Assembly: GCA_025201765.1 (NCBI GenBank)
Contig: MU623349.1
Span: forward strand, 372,001 to 436,000
Direction: 5' to 3'
Length of the DNA stretch: 64,000 nt
DNA from: Daldinia sp. FL1419
Lineage: Eukaryota; Ascomycota; Sordariomycetes; Xylariales; Hypoxylaceae
In this document: piece by piece, positions 21,296-31,783 of the stretch
Position numbering within the stretch: the first letter of the stretch is position 1
How the letters are laid out: the number at the start of each line of letters is the position of its first letter
Position numbers and translations under genes: made by a program
The notes under the pieces: generated by a model
What the model was told of the DNA's origin: nothing
Databases searched by the model: none
The model's input: the letters and a program-made list of their open reading frames with translations, nothing else

Positions 21296-22735
21296 TGACT
21301 GGGCGTTCTTGGCCATTTAACTATAAGCTGGCTGGACGAGGATAGAGACGAGCAACGTTAATTTGAGTTGGGCTGGTGTCGGGATGACGTAGCTTGAGTG
21401 TTTGACGGATGGCTACAAGAGAGGGGAAAGCATATATAGCATAGGCTCCCAGCTATCTAGCTGGTCGTCGTAGCTGGTAGACTTGTCGGAATTGAAGAAG
21501 TATATAGTAATAGCATAACGTAGTATATATCTGGTATCATCGATCCTCGCTTGGCGTAAAGTTTGTGCTTTTCCTACCATCTTTTTGGATTACCCAGTCT
21601 TGAATTATAAGACTTACGTGACTTGTGTCTATACTTCCACTATTACATTCCCGAATTTCCTCTTATTTCATGAGTCTTCTTAACTAGAAGCAGTAACCTT
21701 AGTCTTCGATGTTACATACAATTTATAGTACTATGTTAGCATCAAGCAATAATTAACAACGGGCTTTAAAGACACAGCATCGTTCCTACAAACTTAACCA
21801 ATCTTACGACTAACTACAACTACGAATTACAAACATAACAACCAGTAGGTAAACCTAACAAAAGCACCACCTTCACAGACATCACGCCATCACATATCTC
21901 ACGACCGCCAAACTTATGAAAACTCGTCACCAAACTCACCCACCCGTCTATCCGTTCGCATACACTACTTACAATTGCTAATCTCCCCCCTGCACTACGC
22001 AAGCCTTGTAAGCCAGACAGAATACTAGCCTAGCCGTACAGTAAGTCCTAGCAGTTAACTGTGCCGAATACACGATACGCGTTCATCATCAACAATAAGA
22101 AAAGCAACAGCACGACAAGAGAAAACCTTACAGCCCATATCTCTCATGACCCAGAACAGGGACAGAACAAGAAGTATCACGCAAGCCCATCCCCACATCC
22201 CATCCCTTCCAATAGGAGAAGTCCGGCAACGCCAAGAACCCCGGCGGGTAAACTGAAGTCACTCAATACACGTTCCAATCCGTTGCGTCCCCAGTCCCGA
22301 AGCCTACCAACCAAACCCGACACTCTCGCGGTGTGCTATGAACGGATGAGCTGAATTTACGGCGTATCGTAGCTTAAAAATAAACTTGGCATTCATAGTA
22401 TTTCTATCGGCACACCACGTCGCGATCTCCGCCGCCGGCGCGGGGGGGCTACTAATTAAAAAATCAAACCGTCGCCGACCATCGCGCAGGCACATTAGTA
22501 GAACTACGTAGGTCCAAATCTTTCTTATCTAGCTTCAAGTGGGCGTGTAGCGCAACAAAGAGGACGTCGTCATGTCGTTAGTTTCGGAATGCGAAAGGTG
22601 TCACATACTCGTGGCAGAGGGGTGGAGAGACTAATTGAACGACGACTGGTAGGGGTGGTAGGCTCGGGTATCTCAAGAATTCGTAGAGGGAGAGCTGAAA
22701 AGAAGTACGCGGTTCGTCGATTGAGATCCGGATTC
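21296..22735. other. Intergenic between scm3 and CK2 alpha (convergent)
   Basis: 1.4 kb between two convergent genes. Short open frames such as 22061-22354 have no recognisable content. It should hold the 3' UTRs and terminators of both genes. Confidence 0.5.
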
Positions 22736-24398
22736 TTAAGACTCTGAGCTAACGGTCGCGCCACCGAGGTACTCGGTCAGCGTAGCTTCGTCCCGGATAG
22801 GGGCGAAATAAGGGTGAGCCATCGCTTCCTTTGCTGTAAGACGTTCCTAAATATCTATTAGCATGCATTAAGGTAAGTAAGTAATCGGGTAATAGTAACC
22901 AACCTGATGATCGTATCGTAAAAGCTTGTCGAGGAAATCAATAGCCTCGTTGCTTACGAACCGTTGGTTCTCCGTGTTGACGAAGCTGTGCCAAGGCTTC
23001 TTCGTGAAATGACCGAGTATGTCATCGTACTGAGGATCAAGCTCTATCTCGTATTTATCCAGATAGTCGAAAAGATCATCGGTACCAAGGACCTTGGCAA
23101 TCTTGACCAATTGATCAGAGTTGCTGTTCCCGTGGAAGAATGGTTCTTTCCTAAAGATCATAGAGGCGAACATGGCTCCCAGACTCCACATGTCCAAGCT
23201 ATAGTCATACTCCTGGAAATCAACAAGCAGCTCGGGCCCCTTGAAATAACGGGAAGCAACCTAAGAACAATATTAGCATGTTCCGATTCCATATTTGCAT
23301 GCCCGATTCGAAAATCGACGGCACAAGCACATAAGCACATAAGCATCCGATTGGACAGTCCGTCTCTTTACGGAGGAAAAGGGGATGCGGGCATTATATG
23401 ATAAACTTACGCGCACGTTATATTCAGTTCCTGGGTGGTAAAATTCGGCCAAGCCCCAGTCGATGAGACGTAACTAGAGAAAGTGTGTGAGTAACAACGC
23501 CCATTAGAGAAGAATATAGGATGGATAGACATACCTTTCTATTCTCATGGTCGATCATAACGTTATGAGGCTTTACGTCTCGGTGCATGATACCCTTGCT
23601 ATGGCAGTAATCAAGAGCCTTGAGCAGCTCATAGATGTAGTAACGCACATCAATGTCGTTAAATTTGGGGTAGAGGCTTCGAAAGTCCGTGTTGTTTACG
23701 TATTCGAAGATGAGAGACGGGGTTTTACTCTGAGAGAAGCAAACGTGGTTAGCATCTTTCGTACATATGCCCAGGGCACAAGGAAAGAAGCCTGCTATAA
23801 ATTTGCATAGCGCCATAGCGTAGGACCAGGGTCGGTGGCTGCTTACCTGATTATCTCTAACGACATCAAGGAGGGCAACGATATTGGGACCACCCGAAAG
23901 GTTCTGAAGGATCTTGATTTCCCTCTTAATCTTCTTCTTCTTGACCGGCTTTAGGACCTTGATGACGCATTTCTGATAGTTAATCACGTTGATACCCTCG
24001 AAGACCTCGGAATATTTTCCACGACCTAATCACGGTGAGAAATTAGTTGGCTATCGGGCATTGGGGAAAGGATACGGGATATGGTATGACGTACCAATTT
24101 TGCGGACGACCTCGTAGTTCTCTAGGACCCCCCAGCCTAATAGTACCATGAATGTTAGCCTTTGCTATTTGCTAGAAAGATATCGCTACGAAATCGCGAC
24201 GAAACCGCGACGAAACCGCGAGCCTAGAGGAGACGGGTGACACAGATAACCAGGAAATGTATCGTAAAGAATAGGAACGGGGCACAACTACAAGGCCGAG
24301 CACCCGGATCTCGGAAATAACTCACTGATATTGACACTATCGTAATCCCAGTAGCTCCTAGGCATATTCTGGTTGACGTCGGCGTAAACCCTCGCCAT
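22736..24398 (-). CDS. Casein kinase 2 catalytic subunit alpha
   Basis: Seven exons on the minus strand: 24326-24398, 24095-24136, 23847-24025, 23535-23729, 23411-23473, 22904-23260 and 22736-22846. All introns are GT-AG and in phase, giving 339 aa. CK2 alpha signatures are all present: [32 protein letters not shown], the basic cluster [27 protein letters not shown], the DWG motif in [13 protein letters not shown] (most kinases have DFG), and [15 protein letters not shown]2 is a constitutively active Ser/Thr kinase acting on acidic sites, with roles in growth, cell cycle and, in fungi, the circadian clock. It pairs with a beta subunit that is not in this window. Length matches fungal orthologues. 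Confidence 0.97.
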
Positions 24399-25858
24399 GA
24401 TGGGTCACGTATGGTATCGCTTCGGGATACAAACGATATCAAATGAGGCGGCGGCGGGTGAGCAAAAAATGTCGGGCTTTGAACGTTGTCGCTTGACCTC
24501 GAAATGTCGGCCGAAGCGGGACGTGGCACGCGATGGTGCGGTTGTATAGCGAGTTCCCGAATTTGTCTTGGTACGCAGATTGAGGTTCGTTGAGTGGGAT
24601 GGGAGATTTGAAAGTGGGATGTCGATAAACTGCTGGAGCAGTCGAGGCGCCCGAGTGGAGTCAGGTAGTAACTAGGTACCTCAGTTAGGCTGCCTGGCTG
24701 CTAGGTTACCTAGGTGCCCTAGCCGAATATGTATTTATTACTAGGTTAGGATAGTGCAAAAGTATCACTCCAAGCCAAACCTCACACTGTGTTTTGTATA
24801 GTCAGTTAGTACAGTGGAAGGCACTTATTTATTTTAATGTCGTTATTGCTCCTAGAACTTAGACGATATAGAAGAGGAAAGCTCGATTGGAGAATTCGAA
24901 TATCTTAAGTACCTAGGTATTTATTATTTTACCTTTCTTGATTGTTATTTACTGTATTTCTTTCACTAATAGAATGTTCCAGGAAATAATGAGAAGCCTA
25001 GATGATTTCATTATTTCGGCTTTTCAAATGCTAAACCTACCTAACCGTTAGGTTTCTACAGTTACGTAGGTACACAATGCAGCTGTTATTCCATCTGCAA
25101 CGCGGCACCTAAAATACTTCGTGCCGATTAAACATGGAAGCTCTTTGTGTACCGCTGGGCTTCACGCGCATTTCTACGCACCCGTGAGCTCAAGGGATTG
25201 ATAACGACATTATTCCTCATTCCGTTATGTGCCGACACAATGCATAGAAGTCATGCAAGGGAATGCTAGGTCTAATATGCCTCAAGTTCTCATCCGCTCG
25301 TACGGTAGGTACGGATACAGAGTAGCCAGGCCCAAAATCCAATAGATTACGCTCTTTTAGCAGTAACGCTATAACATATCCGACCGCATCTCGTAGATAC
25401 CTGACTATCTACCAACGCGTAGCGACCACAAAGACTCGGCAAACAAGGTCTTTCATGCGGATGCATTGTTTGTAATTATCAAGTCTTGGCACGCTTCCCT
25501 AAATCTTGCAATACAAGTAGCTACCTTAGTTAGCAACGATACTAATCGTAATAGGATACGCAGGACAAGGAAGGGATGAAGTGACGCATTCAGAGAGAAG
25601 ATTAATTATTCAACGTACGTCCGTTTAGGTAAGCCAACCATCCGTCGGTTCGAAAACTAACTTCAGGTGGTTCCCGGACTTCAGACTAAGGATGACGATA
25701 CAAAGGTTCTCATCACGGAAACAAAACAGACAAAGAGGGTTTGGGAATGTAGCACTAACCTGACCGGGCGCCACTAATCCGCGTATAAGGTTGTTTCGAA
25801 ATTAGGATCCCGCGGGAAAAATATGGGCGACTGATTCTCTCTCGGCAGGCTTTAGCCT
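24399..25858. other. Intergenic upstream of CK2 alpha
   Basis: No gene seen. TACCTAGGTA-type palindromes cluster at 24670-24720 and 24905-24920, and gaaataatga/tcattatttc form an inverted repeat at 24983-25017. It contains the CK2 alpha promoter and the 3' end of the DUF3807 gene. Confidence 0.5.
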
Positions 25859-26646
25859 TCAATCGTCGTAGGATATCCTTCGTCTCTGCGCTGCGGGAGT
25901 AGCCGTCGTATCTTGAGCTGTTTCATCGTCATAGTATAGGCTATCCATACCCGTCTCGACTACATCCCACGTTCTCTTGCGTAGATCAGGCTTCTTCTCG
26001 GGATGGAATTTGCGTTGCTCGTGCTTCTTTCGCTTCGCACGTTGCTTTTTCTTGCGCTTGATTTCAGCTTCTGTAGGCTCGGGTCTCTCTTCCTCAATTT
26101 CTCCATCTTCGCTACCATCTTGACCCTCTACCTCTTTTCCTTTGGGTTCTTGGCCTTTGTCTGATAGCGTAGGCGGCAACACCGTTGTTGCACTAGGGTT
26201 GGGTTCTCTGGTAAGTGTAGAACCATCCCCGTCAACCACCTCCAACGGTACGATTGGCTCATCCCCGATCTTAGCAGCCCGAGCCTTGGCACGTCGTAGG
26301 GCTTCAATCTCAGAATGTCGGAATATGGCAATTTGCTCATCCGTAAGTGTACGTTTGACGCCGTCTGCATAATAGCCTAAACCGTCTTCCTCTTCTTCTT
26401 CGTCGTATTCCTCGTATTCTTCTTCATAATATTGATTGTCATCTTGCGCGTTTTCTGGTCGGAGAAACTGGGCACCAAAGAGCTCGATAGCTGCGAAGGA
26501 GAAGTGCGCGTCGTGAAATGAGCCCATCTCATCCTGCCTAGGAAGTCAGCATTAGCCAATTGGAAGAGGAACCAATAGAGGTAACACACCTGTGAGATTT
26601 CTGGGACCTGGAACATCTTGCCTGGAGCTTGTATAGTAGCAGACAT
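25859..26646 (-). CDS. DUF3807 family fungal protein
   Basis: Two exons on the minus strand, 26590-26646 and 25859-26533, give 243 aa. The start MSATIQAPGKMFQVPEIS and the block MGSFHDAHFSFAAIELFG, followed by an acidic tract (about residues 55-72, mostly E, D and Y), then YYADGVKRTLTDEQIAIFRHSEI, match the DUF3807 family of fungal proteins as I remember it. The C-terminal third is strongly charged with a lysine/arginine block (KRKKKQRAKRKKHEQRK) that could be a nuclear or nucleolar signal. No enzyme motif is visible. Function is unknown; the charge pattern suggests an RNA- or ribosome-biogenesis-related nuclear protein, which is inference. Confidence 0.78.
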
Positions 26647-27079
26647 TGTCGCGTCTACTAATGGCGACTTGATACCCAGGGTATACGTAGGTTGCGAATG
26701 GATACAATGTAAGAAAGGGGCAGGTTTGAATAATGGAAAGGTATTGGGCTTCGCCAGTTATCGATAAACGGCGTGTCGCGTTTGAGCTGCTGATCCGTGC
26801 ACCGTGCAAATAATACGTCCAATGTACCTAGGTACCTACACTAGGTACGTATATGTACTTAGGTACACAATTCTCCCTCGATCCATCCCAAGAACGAAAC
26901 AATGTATATCATGAGACTACATCCATAGAGTAGACAATTTTATGTACGCAGCTAGGTACAGATTCATATCGTAACTAATTCATAAGCATCGTAAAGTCGT
27001 TATATCGTGGCCCTCGCCCATAATGAATGCAAATGATGCAACAATATCACCGGACAAAAGACATGTGATAAATCATCTC
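26647..27079. other. Intergenic
   Basis: No gene. Tandem and inverted TACCTAGGTA units occur at 26824-26866. Confidence 0.5.
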
Positions 27080-27863
27080 CTAGGTTGACCTCAGGAGTGC
27101 CAACGCGCTCTGGAAGGCTTTTACTACCTCAGATACTACGTATATCAGCCTTGGATGTTCAAGAATAAAGAGTGTAGAGACTCACGATGTTGTTTCTTCT
27201 GCAAAAGTGCCTGTTCTGAAAGGCGAACGTGTCTCTCACGAGTTTGTAGCCTGCTAGTCGTCAATACCATTCCAATATCCAAGTAAACAGTAGAAAATGG
27301 CAAACCTCTTGATTGCTCTCTCGTTATCGTGGACAGACGAAGCTGACGCCCAAACATTAAAGTACTAGACTTAGAGTTAACCCGTAGTCCAACAAAGGCC
27401 ATAGTCCAAGGATAGCCTAGCTTACCTTGACTAGAGCATCAAACTCTTCCAAGAGCTGTTTCTCTTGCTCGTCAGCCTCTTGCAGGGCCTTCTCGTAGCG
27501 ATCCTCAAAGTCTTCCCAGTCAAACGCAACAAGATGACCAGGACTCTGCATTTCAGACCTGTTACTCCGTCGCTTCTGTGGCTCGGGTGTTCGCGTCTGC
27601 TGACGTTGACGCTCTAGGTGCCTAGCCACAAGCGACATGTCTTGACCTAGTTCGGCGTTAGGACCCTGAGTCCGTGGAGGCGATCGTGGCTGAAGTTGAG
27701 AATGTGAGTGTAGCTTTACCGTCACATCTTCCTCAGGGTCGACGAACTCGGTTTGGTCACCCAACTGGGTTGGTAACTCTACCATCATCGATTGATCGCC
27801 TGCCATTTCATCTTGACGGAGTGTTTGCTTTACTGGTGATGAGGATCTGGGTGTAGTAGACAT
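27080..27863 (-). CDS. Small conserved coiled-coil protein, function unknown
   Basis: Four exons on the minus strand, 27426-27863, 27306-27364, 27186-27250 and 27080-27135, join in phase into 205 aa. The N-terminal 80 residues are polar and disordered with SP sites. From FDWEDFEDRYEKALQEADE the protein becomes one long helical, coiled-coil region through LLEEFDALVKYFNVWAS and NERAIKRLQTRERHVRL to the end VVKAFQSALALLRST. I believe related proteins exist across Pezizomycotina but cannot name the family. It looks like a subunit of a larger coiled-coil assembly. It is divergent from atg14 with an 892-bp gap. The second intron has an unusual donor, gtttgc. Confidence 0.75.
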
Positions 27864-28755
27864 GATGCTAACTTTTACCGCAACTCAACGAATGGTCGGG
27901 TAAAGAAGGAAACCAGGCTGAGTCAATTTCTTGCGAATACCTAGTGTAAATTAGACAGCAACGATCCGTGTCGAGAATAATCTGCTACTGTAGAGAATAG
28001 ACGACGCGTGACAGTGTAGACTGAAGAAATTAGACTTAAGAAATGAACAGAATGGCAGCTGAGGCCGTATGGATTAATCACCTGACAAGTCAACTATTAT
28101 TCCCACTGTAGACTTTAGATTAATATATAAACAGATCGAGGCACCGCAGAAATATAAATCAAGGAACGCCTCTTTTACACATTCCGTACCTGAAAGACGG
28201 CGAAAGTGACAAACGCCAAACGCGTCGCTGCCCAAGAATTCAAGGTTTAAATGAACGAAGAACCTCGGGAAGACTTGGCATACAAGTGCCGATAAGGCTG
28301 ATAGGCCCACGATAAAGATTTGATAAGGTAAGTTTCAGAACCCCTGCATAGGTACATGTATGAGGTACTGTACCTAACCTACCCTACTGTACTTCGTACC
28401 GTCTTCCACCCATTCAACATCCCTGCGCCTCTCAACGTCACAAGGAACATTTGAATCTCATGGTTCAAATGTTCCCGTACATCTTTCCCCGATAATCAAT
28501 GCTTACCTATGTATTCACCGTCGCGTCTTTCCCGCCTCACATCTATATTATAGCCTTGTGGCAAATCGATATGCACGTAACTCACTTTGCAAATGTAATA
28601 GGACTTTTTGATCGGCGGCTTGCCATTTCTAGAAGTGCGTCGTTCTGAATTCCATCCATCCTCCCATTCACGCACTAGGCATCCCACGCACCACCCAAGA
28701 AAAAAAGAAAGAAAAAACCATTCATCCCAATTCCCACTGTCCTAGTTCGCCCATC
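27864..28755. promoter_or_regulatory. Divergent promoter region with 12-bp hairpin
   Basis: Separates the coiled-coil gene (minus) from atg14 (plus). It contains a perfect inverted repeat: ggaacatttgaa at 28444-28455 and its exact reverse complement at 28464-28475, around the loop tctcatgg. TACCTA-type motifs lie at 28348-28400. Confidence 0.6.
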
Positions 28756-30370
28756 ATGAATTGCGACATCTGTCAGCGGATGCACCACCCGTCGAGGCTT
28801 CCCTTCTTCTGCGCAGTGGATGCGAGGAACGAACTATACGAGAGACGAATAGCCAACGCTCGGGTCCTCATGGAAGCCGAGGAGCTCGAGTCTCGAGTCA
28901 ACAAGCTATTGTTAGAGAGCGACGCGAGCTCCGAGAACCCCGCAAACGATCGTCACACCCGAGCCTATATAGAAAACTGTATCTCGGAGGAACGCAAGGC
29001 TAAGGCGAAGACGGAGGAGATCATAGCGGCGGCAGATAAGCTCCGTCAAGAGGTCGATGCCGCGAAGAAGGAGATCCAGGAGCGCAAGGCTAGCATCGCT
29101 CGGAAGAAGTCAGACCTTGCCGCCGCCTCCCAAGGTATCTCCGTGCGGCGGAATCGGGAACTCGAGGAGACCAAGAAGGCCGGGAAGATGGCCAGGTATG
29201 TTTGGGACCGCGAGTACGACGCGATGACCCAGTACCGGACCGCGCTATGTATGGAGGTGGCCAAATTATATAGACTGCAACGTGTGCGCCGTGGTAACCC
29301 CGTCCGGTTCGAGTATAAGATTGGCGGTATCGATATCGTTGATTTACACAATCTGAATAGTAAGTATTTCATCCGCACGTAAACTCGTATACTTTCGGCC
29401 TGGTCTAATAGCCATCATAGGCGCACAACCCGAGCTTATCTCCGCTTCTCTCGCGCACATCACCCATCTATTGTGGCTTACCTCTCACTATCTCTCCGTT
29501 CGCCTTCCGGCAGAGTTTACACTGCCACACAACGACTATCCCAAACCAACCATCTTTTCGCTGGCATCTTCGTATCATCACGGCGACGTCGCATTCCCCG
29601 GTAGTTCTCTCATACCCCCGGACCCACGCGACCGTCAATTTGCCCATGTCCCCCATCCTCGACCCCTTTTTCTCGACAGACCCCTATCGACTCTTAGCAA
29701 AGAGGATCCATTAGCGTACAACGCCTTCCTCGAGGCAGTTTGCTTGTTAGCTTACGACATCGTCTGGCTCTGTAAGACGCAAGGCGTGGTCGTAGCCGAC
29801 ACCAACAGTAGTTTGGAAGACTTCACCTGCCTAGGACGTAATCTGTACAACCTCCTAATCAGCTCTTCCCTACAGCGTAATTCCCAGCAGTTAGCAGAGG
29901 CCCCTGCCCAAGCGAACGGTAGCAATCCGGCCGAACTCGGTAGAACGGCGCCTCGCATGGGTTTGTACTCGCACGGCACGGCCCACACTTTTCTCGGCAG
30001 CGCGGCTGGCAACGAACTTACGCGTAGTTTTAAGATGCCTAACGTGATTAAGATGGTCGACAAGCTGAAAGCTAAGCTGGTGCGCGAGAACCCGGTCCCG
30101 GAGTGGGAGTTATTGGAAGACGATGCTTGGACGCCAGACGATGCGCTTGATGATGGCGTACTGGTTGGCGGAGCCCCGAGTAAGGGTCAACCAGGTGCTA
30201 CGGGTCATCGCTTCGGCATCGAGAGTTATATGAGCGTCAACACCGTTAAGAGTGGTAGTAGCGGCGATCATAATTCCCGAGTACCTAACGGGAATGGTCC
30301 GGTTATTACGGGTAGAGAGCGTGAGAAAGAGAAGGGCACCAGTGGTTGGACGAAGATAAAACCTCGATAA
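28756..30370 (+). CDS. atg14: Autophagy protein Atg14 (UVRAG/Atg14 domain)
   Basis: Two exons, 28756-29359 and 29421-30370, with a 61-nt intron, give 517 aa. The protein opens MNCDICQRMHHPSR with a CxxC plus a further Cys (FFCAVDARNELYERRI), the Cys-rich head of fungal Atg14. A coiled coil covers about residues 40-150. The UVRAG/Atg38-type region follows: FEYKIGGIDIVDLHNLN, LISASLAHITHLLWLTSHYL, VRLPAEFTLPH, AYNAFLEAVCLLAYDIVWLC, and DFTCLGRNLYNLL. Atg14 directs PI3-kinase complex I to the pre-autophagosomal site by binding Atg6. The last 110 residues are polar and probably disordered. It shares the window with atg6; a link in regulation is possible but not shown. Confidence 0.92.
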
Positions 30371-31783
30371 ATTACTGAGCACCATACTAGCTAGAGTAGA
30401 GTCTAGACAGAATAGACGTTCTGCATAAAAATGACCCTATCTACAAGTATTTTACTATTCCCTAGCCCCCCAATTATTGTGAGTATGATTTAGTAAAGCG
30501 TAAATATGGTATAATTAAAAGAAATGCGACAGAGAAATGATCATTTTGATCCTCTATTAAACCCCCGGTAATCAGGCTTAGTTCCTCCGCATCATACATA
30601 CAAAACTACTACCTATCTACCTACCTACCTACCTACATAGGCTCATTATCCATTCTCAAATCAGATGTCATTCTGCACCACTCAAGGGATCGGCGAAGCC
30701 TTAAGAAAGCACATTCAATATTTCTTACCTAGGTAAGTAAGTATTCATTCTCTACCGTGAGCCATTAGTGCAAAGCCAACAAAACCAAGTCGCCGCTTGA
30801 ATTTTGTGCGATTAGCTGTAACAATTCAATCAATCACATAAATGCATGGAATATCTTCAAAATTTTATATTGAATAACTGTTATATGCCGTATCTTAGTT
30901 TCACCTTGCCTTCATACGAAGAGGTTACTTATCCAGGACACCACGAAAAGGTGTACGGCGATCGTCCTGGTTCACTGTGGACTTCCAACAGTACGCCTCT
31001 ACTAGAATCACTTGATATCTAGCTTCCTTGGCTCTATCTAAGTAACTGTGTAAAGAATTAGTTAATAGTATCATCAAGTGAGAGATATCAATATCAGCCT
31101 ACTTTCCCCTTCGCCATCCAACAAATCATTTAACTCTTTCCGACCCCAAGTACCTAAGTAGAAGATTAACTTAAAGTAGTCTTATAAGAAATACCAAATT
31201 GAACCTACTTTCTCTCCTTCACCAACTACGAATGATATAAGTTTTTCCAATCTTCAGCCTTAAGAACCTTAGGTACCTAGTAAAGTATTAACTCAAAGTG
31301 TTAGCAAAGAATTTTAAGATTGCCTTACTTTCTCTCGTCTGCTAATCAGCGGACCACATAAGCCTTTCTTGCCTTGAATAGGTAGGGGTACCTAGATAAA
31401 TAATTAGCTAAAAGTGTCATGAATGCGGAATATCAAGACGAGCCTACCTTCACTCGTTTGCCAATCATAAGAAACCCTTTCCGCTCGTCAATATCTAAAG
31501 GTTAGTAATAACAAGCCAAAAGACATAATAGGTATTGAAATGTAGCCATCCGCCAGTGCGAGACACGGAATAGATGGAAGCCGAAACCTCCTCCGTGCTC
31601 GCGACAAATGGCGGTGGGCCTGGTAAGCATTATTCTAGACATTGTTGCCATACTCGCATAGAGTGGGAGAACGGTTGCCCATTTCCCTGCATTTAAGTGT
31701 GTGAACAACTTTGCCATCAAATATCCTGTGTTGTTAGTATTAGTATTCCTCCTCTTCAATGTTGCCGGTGCATGTTCCTCCAT
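30371..31783. other. Intergenic with decayed exon/intron-like tandem array
   Basis: No intact gene. A run of ctac/acct units lies near 30603-30640. From 31046 to about 31500 a degenerate repeat of roughly 115 bp occurs four times (listed separately). Confidence 0.6.
31046..31500 (-). repeat. Degenerate tandem repeat of about 115 bp whose unit looks like exon plus intron
   Basis: On the minus strand each unit carries a 52-57-nt segment from GTARG to a YAG acceptor with a branch-like CTAAT, TTAAT or CTAAC before it: 31392-31447, 31277-31328, 31154-31208 and 31046-31102. Between them lie 51-68-nt segments that begin GTAC and end GAGAAA or GGGAAA. Both parts are similar between units, so the whole unit was duplicated. 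Reading frames in the exon-like parts are partly open (31329-31391) and partly stopped, so the array is either a decayed gene piece or non-coding. Confidence 0.65.

Noticed and set aside
22061..22354. 97-codon frame between scm3 and CK2 alpha
   Set aside because: Polar, Pro/Asn/Ser-rich and without any motif; probably 3' UTR or spacer.
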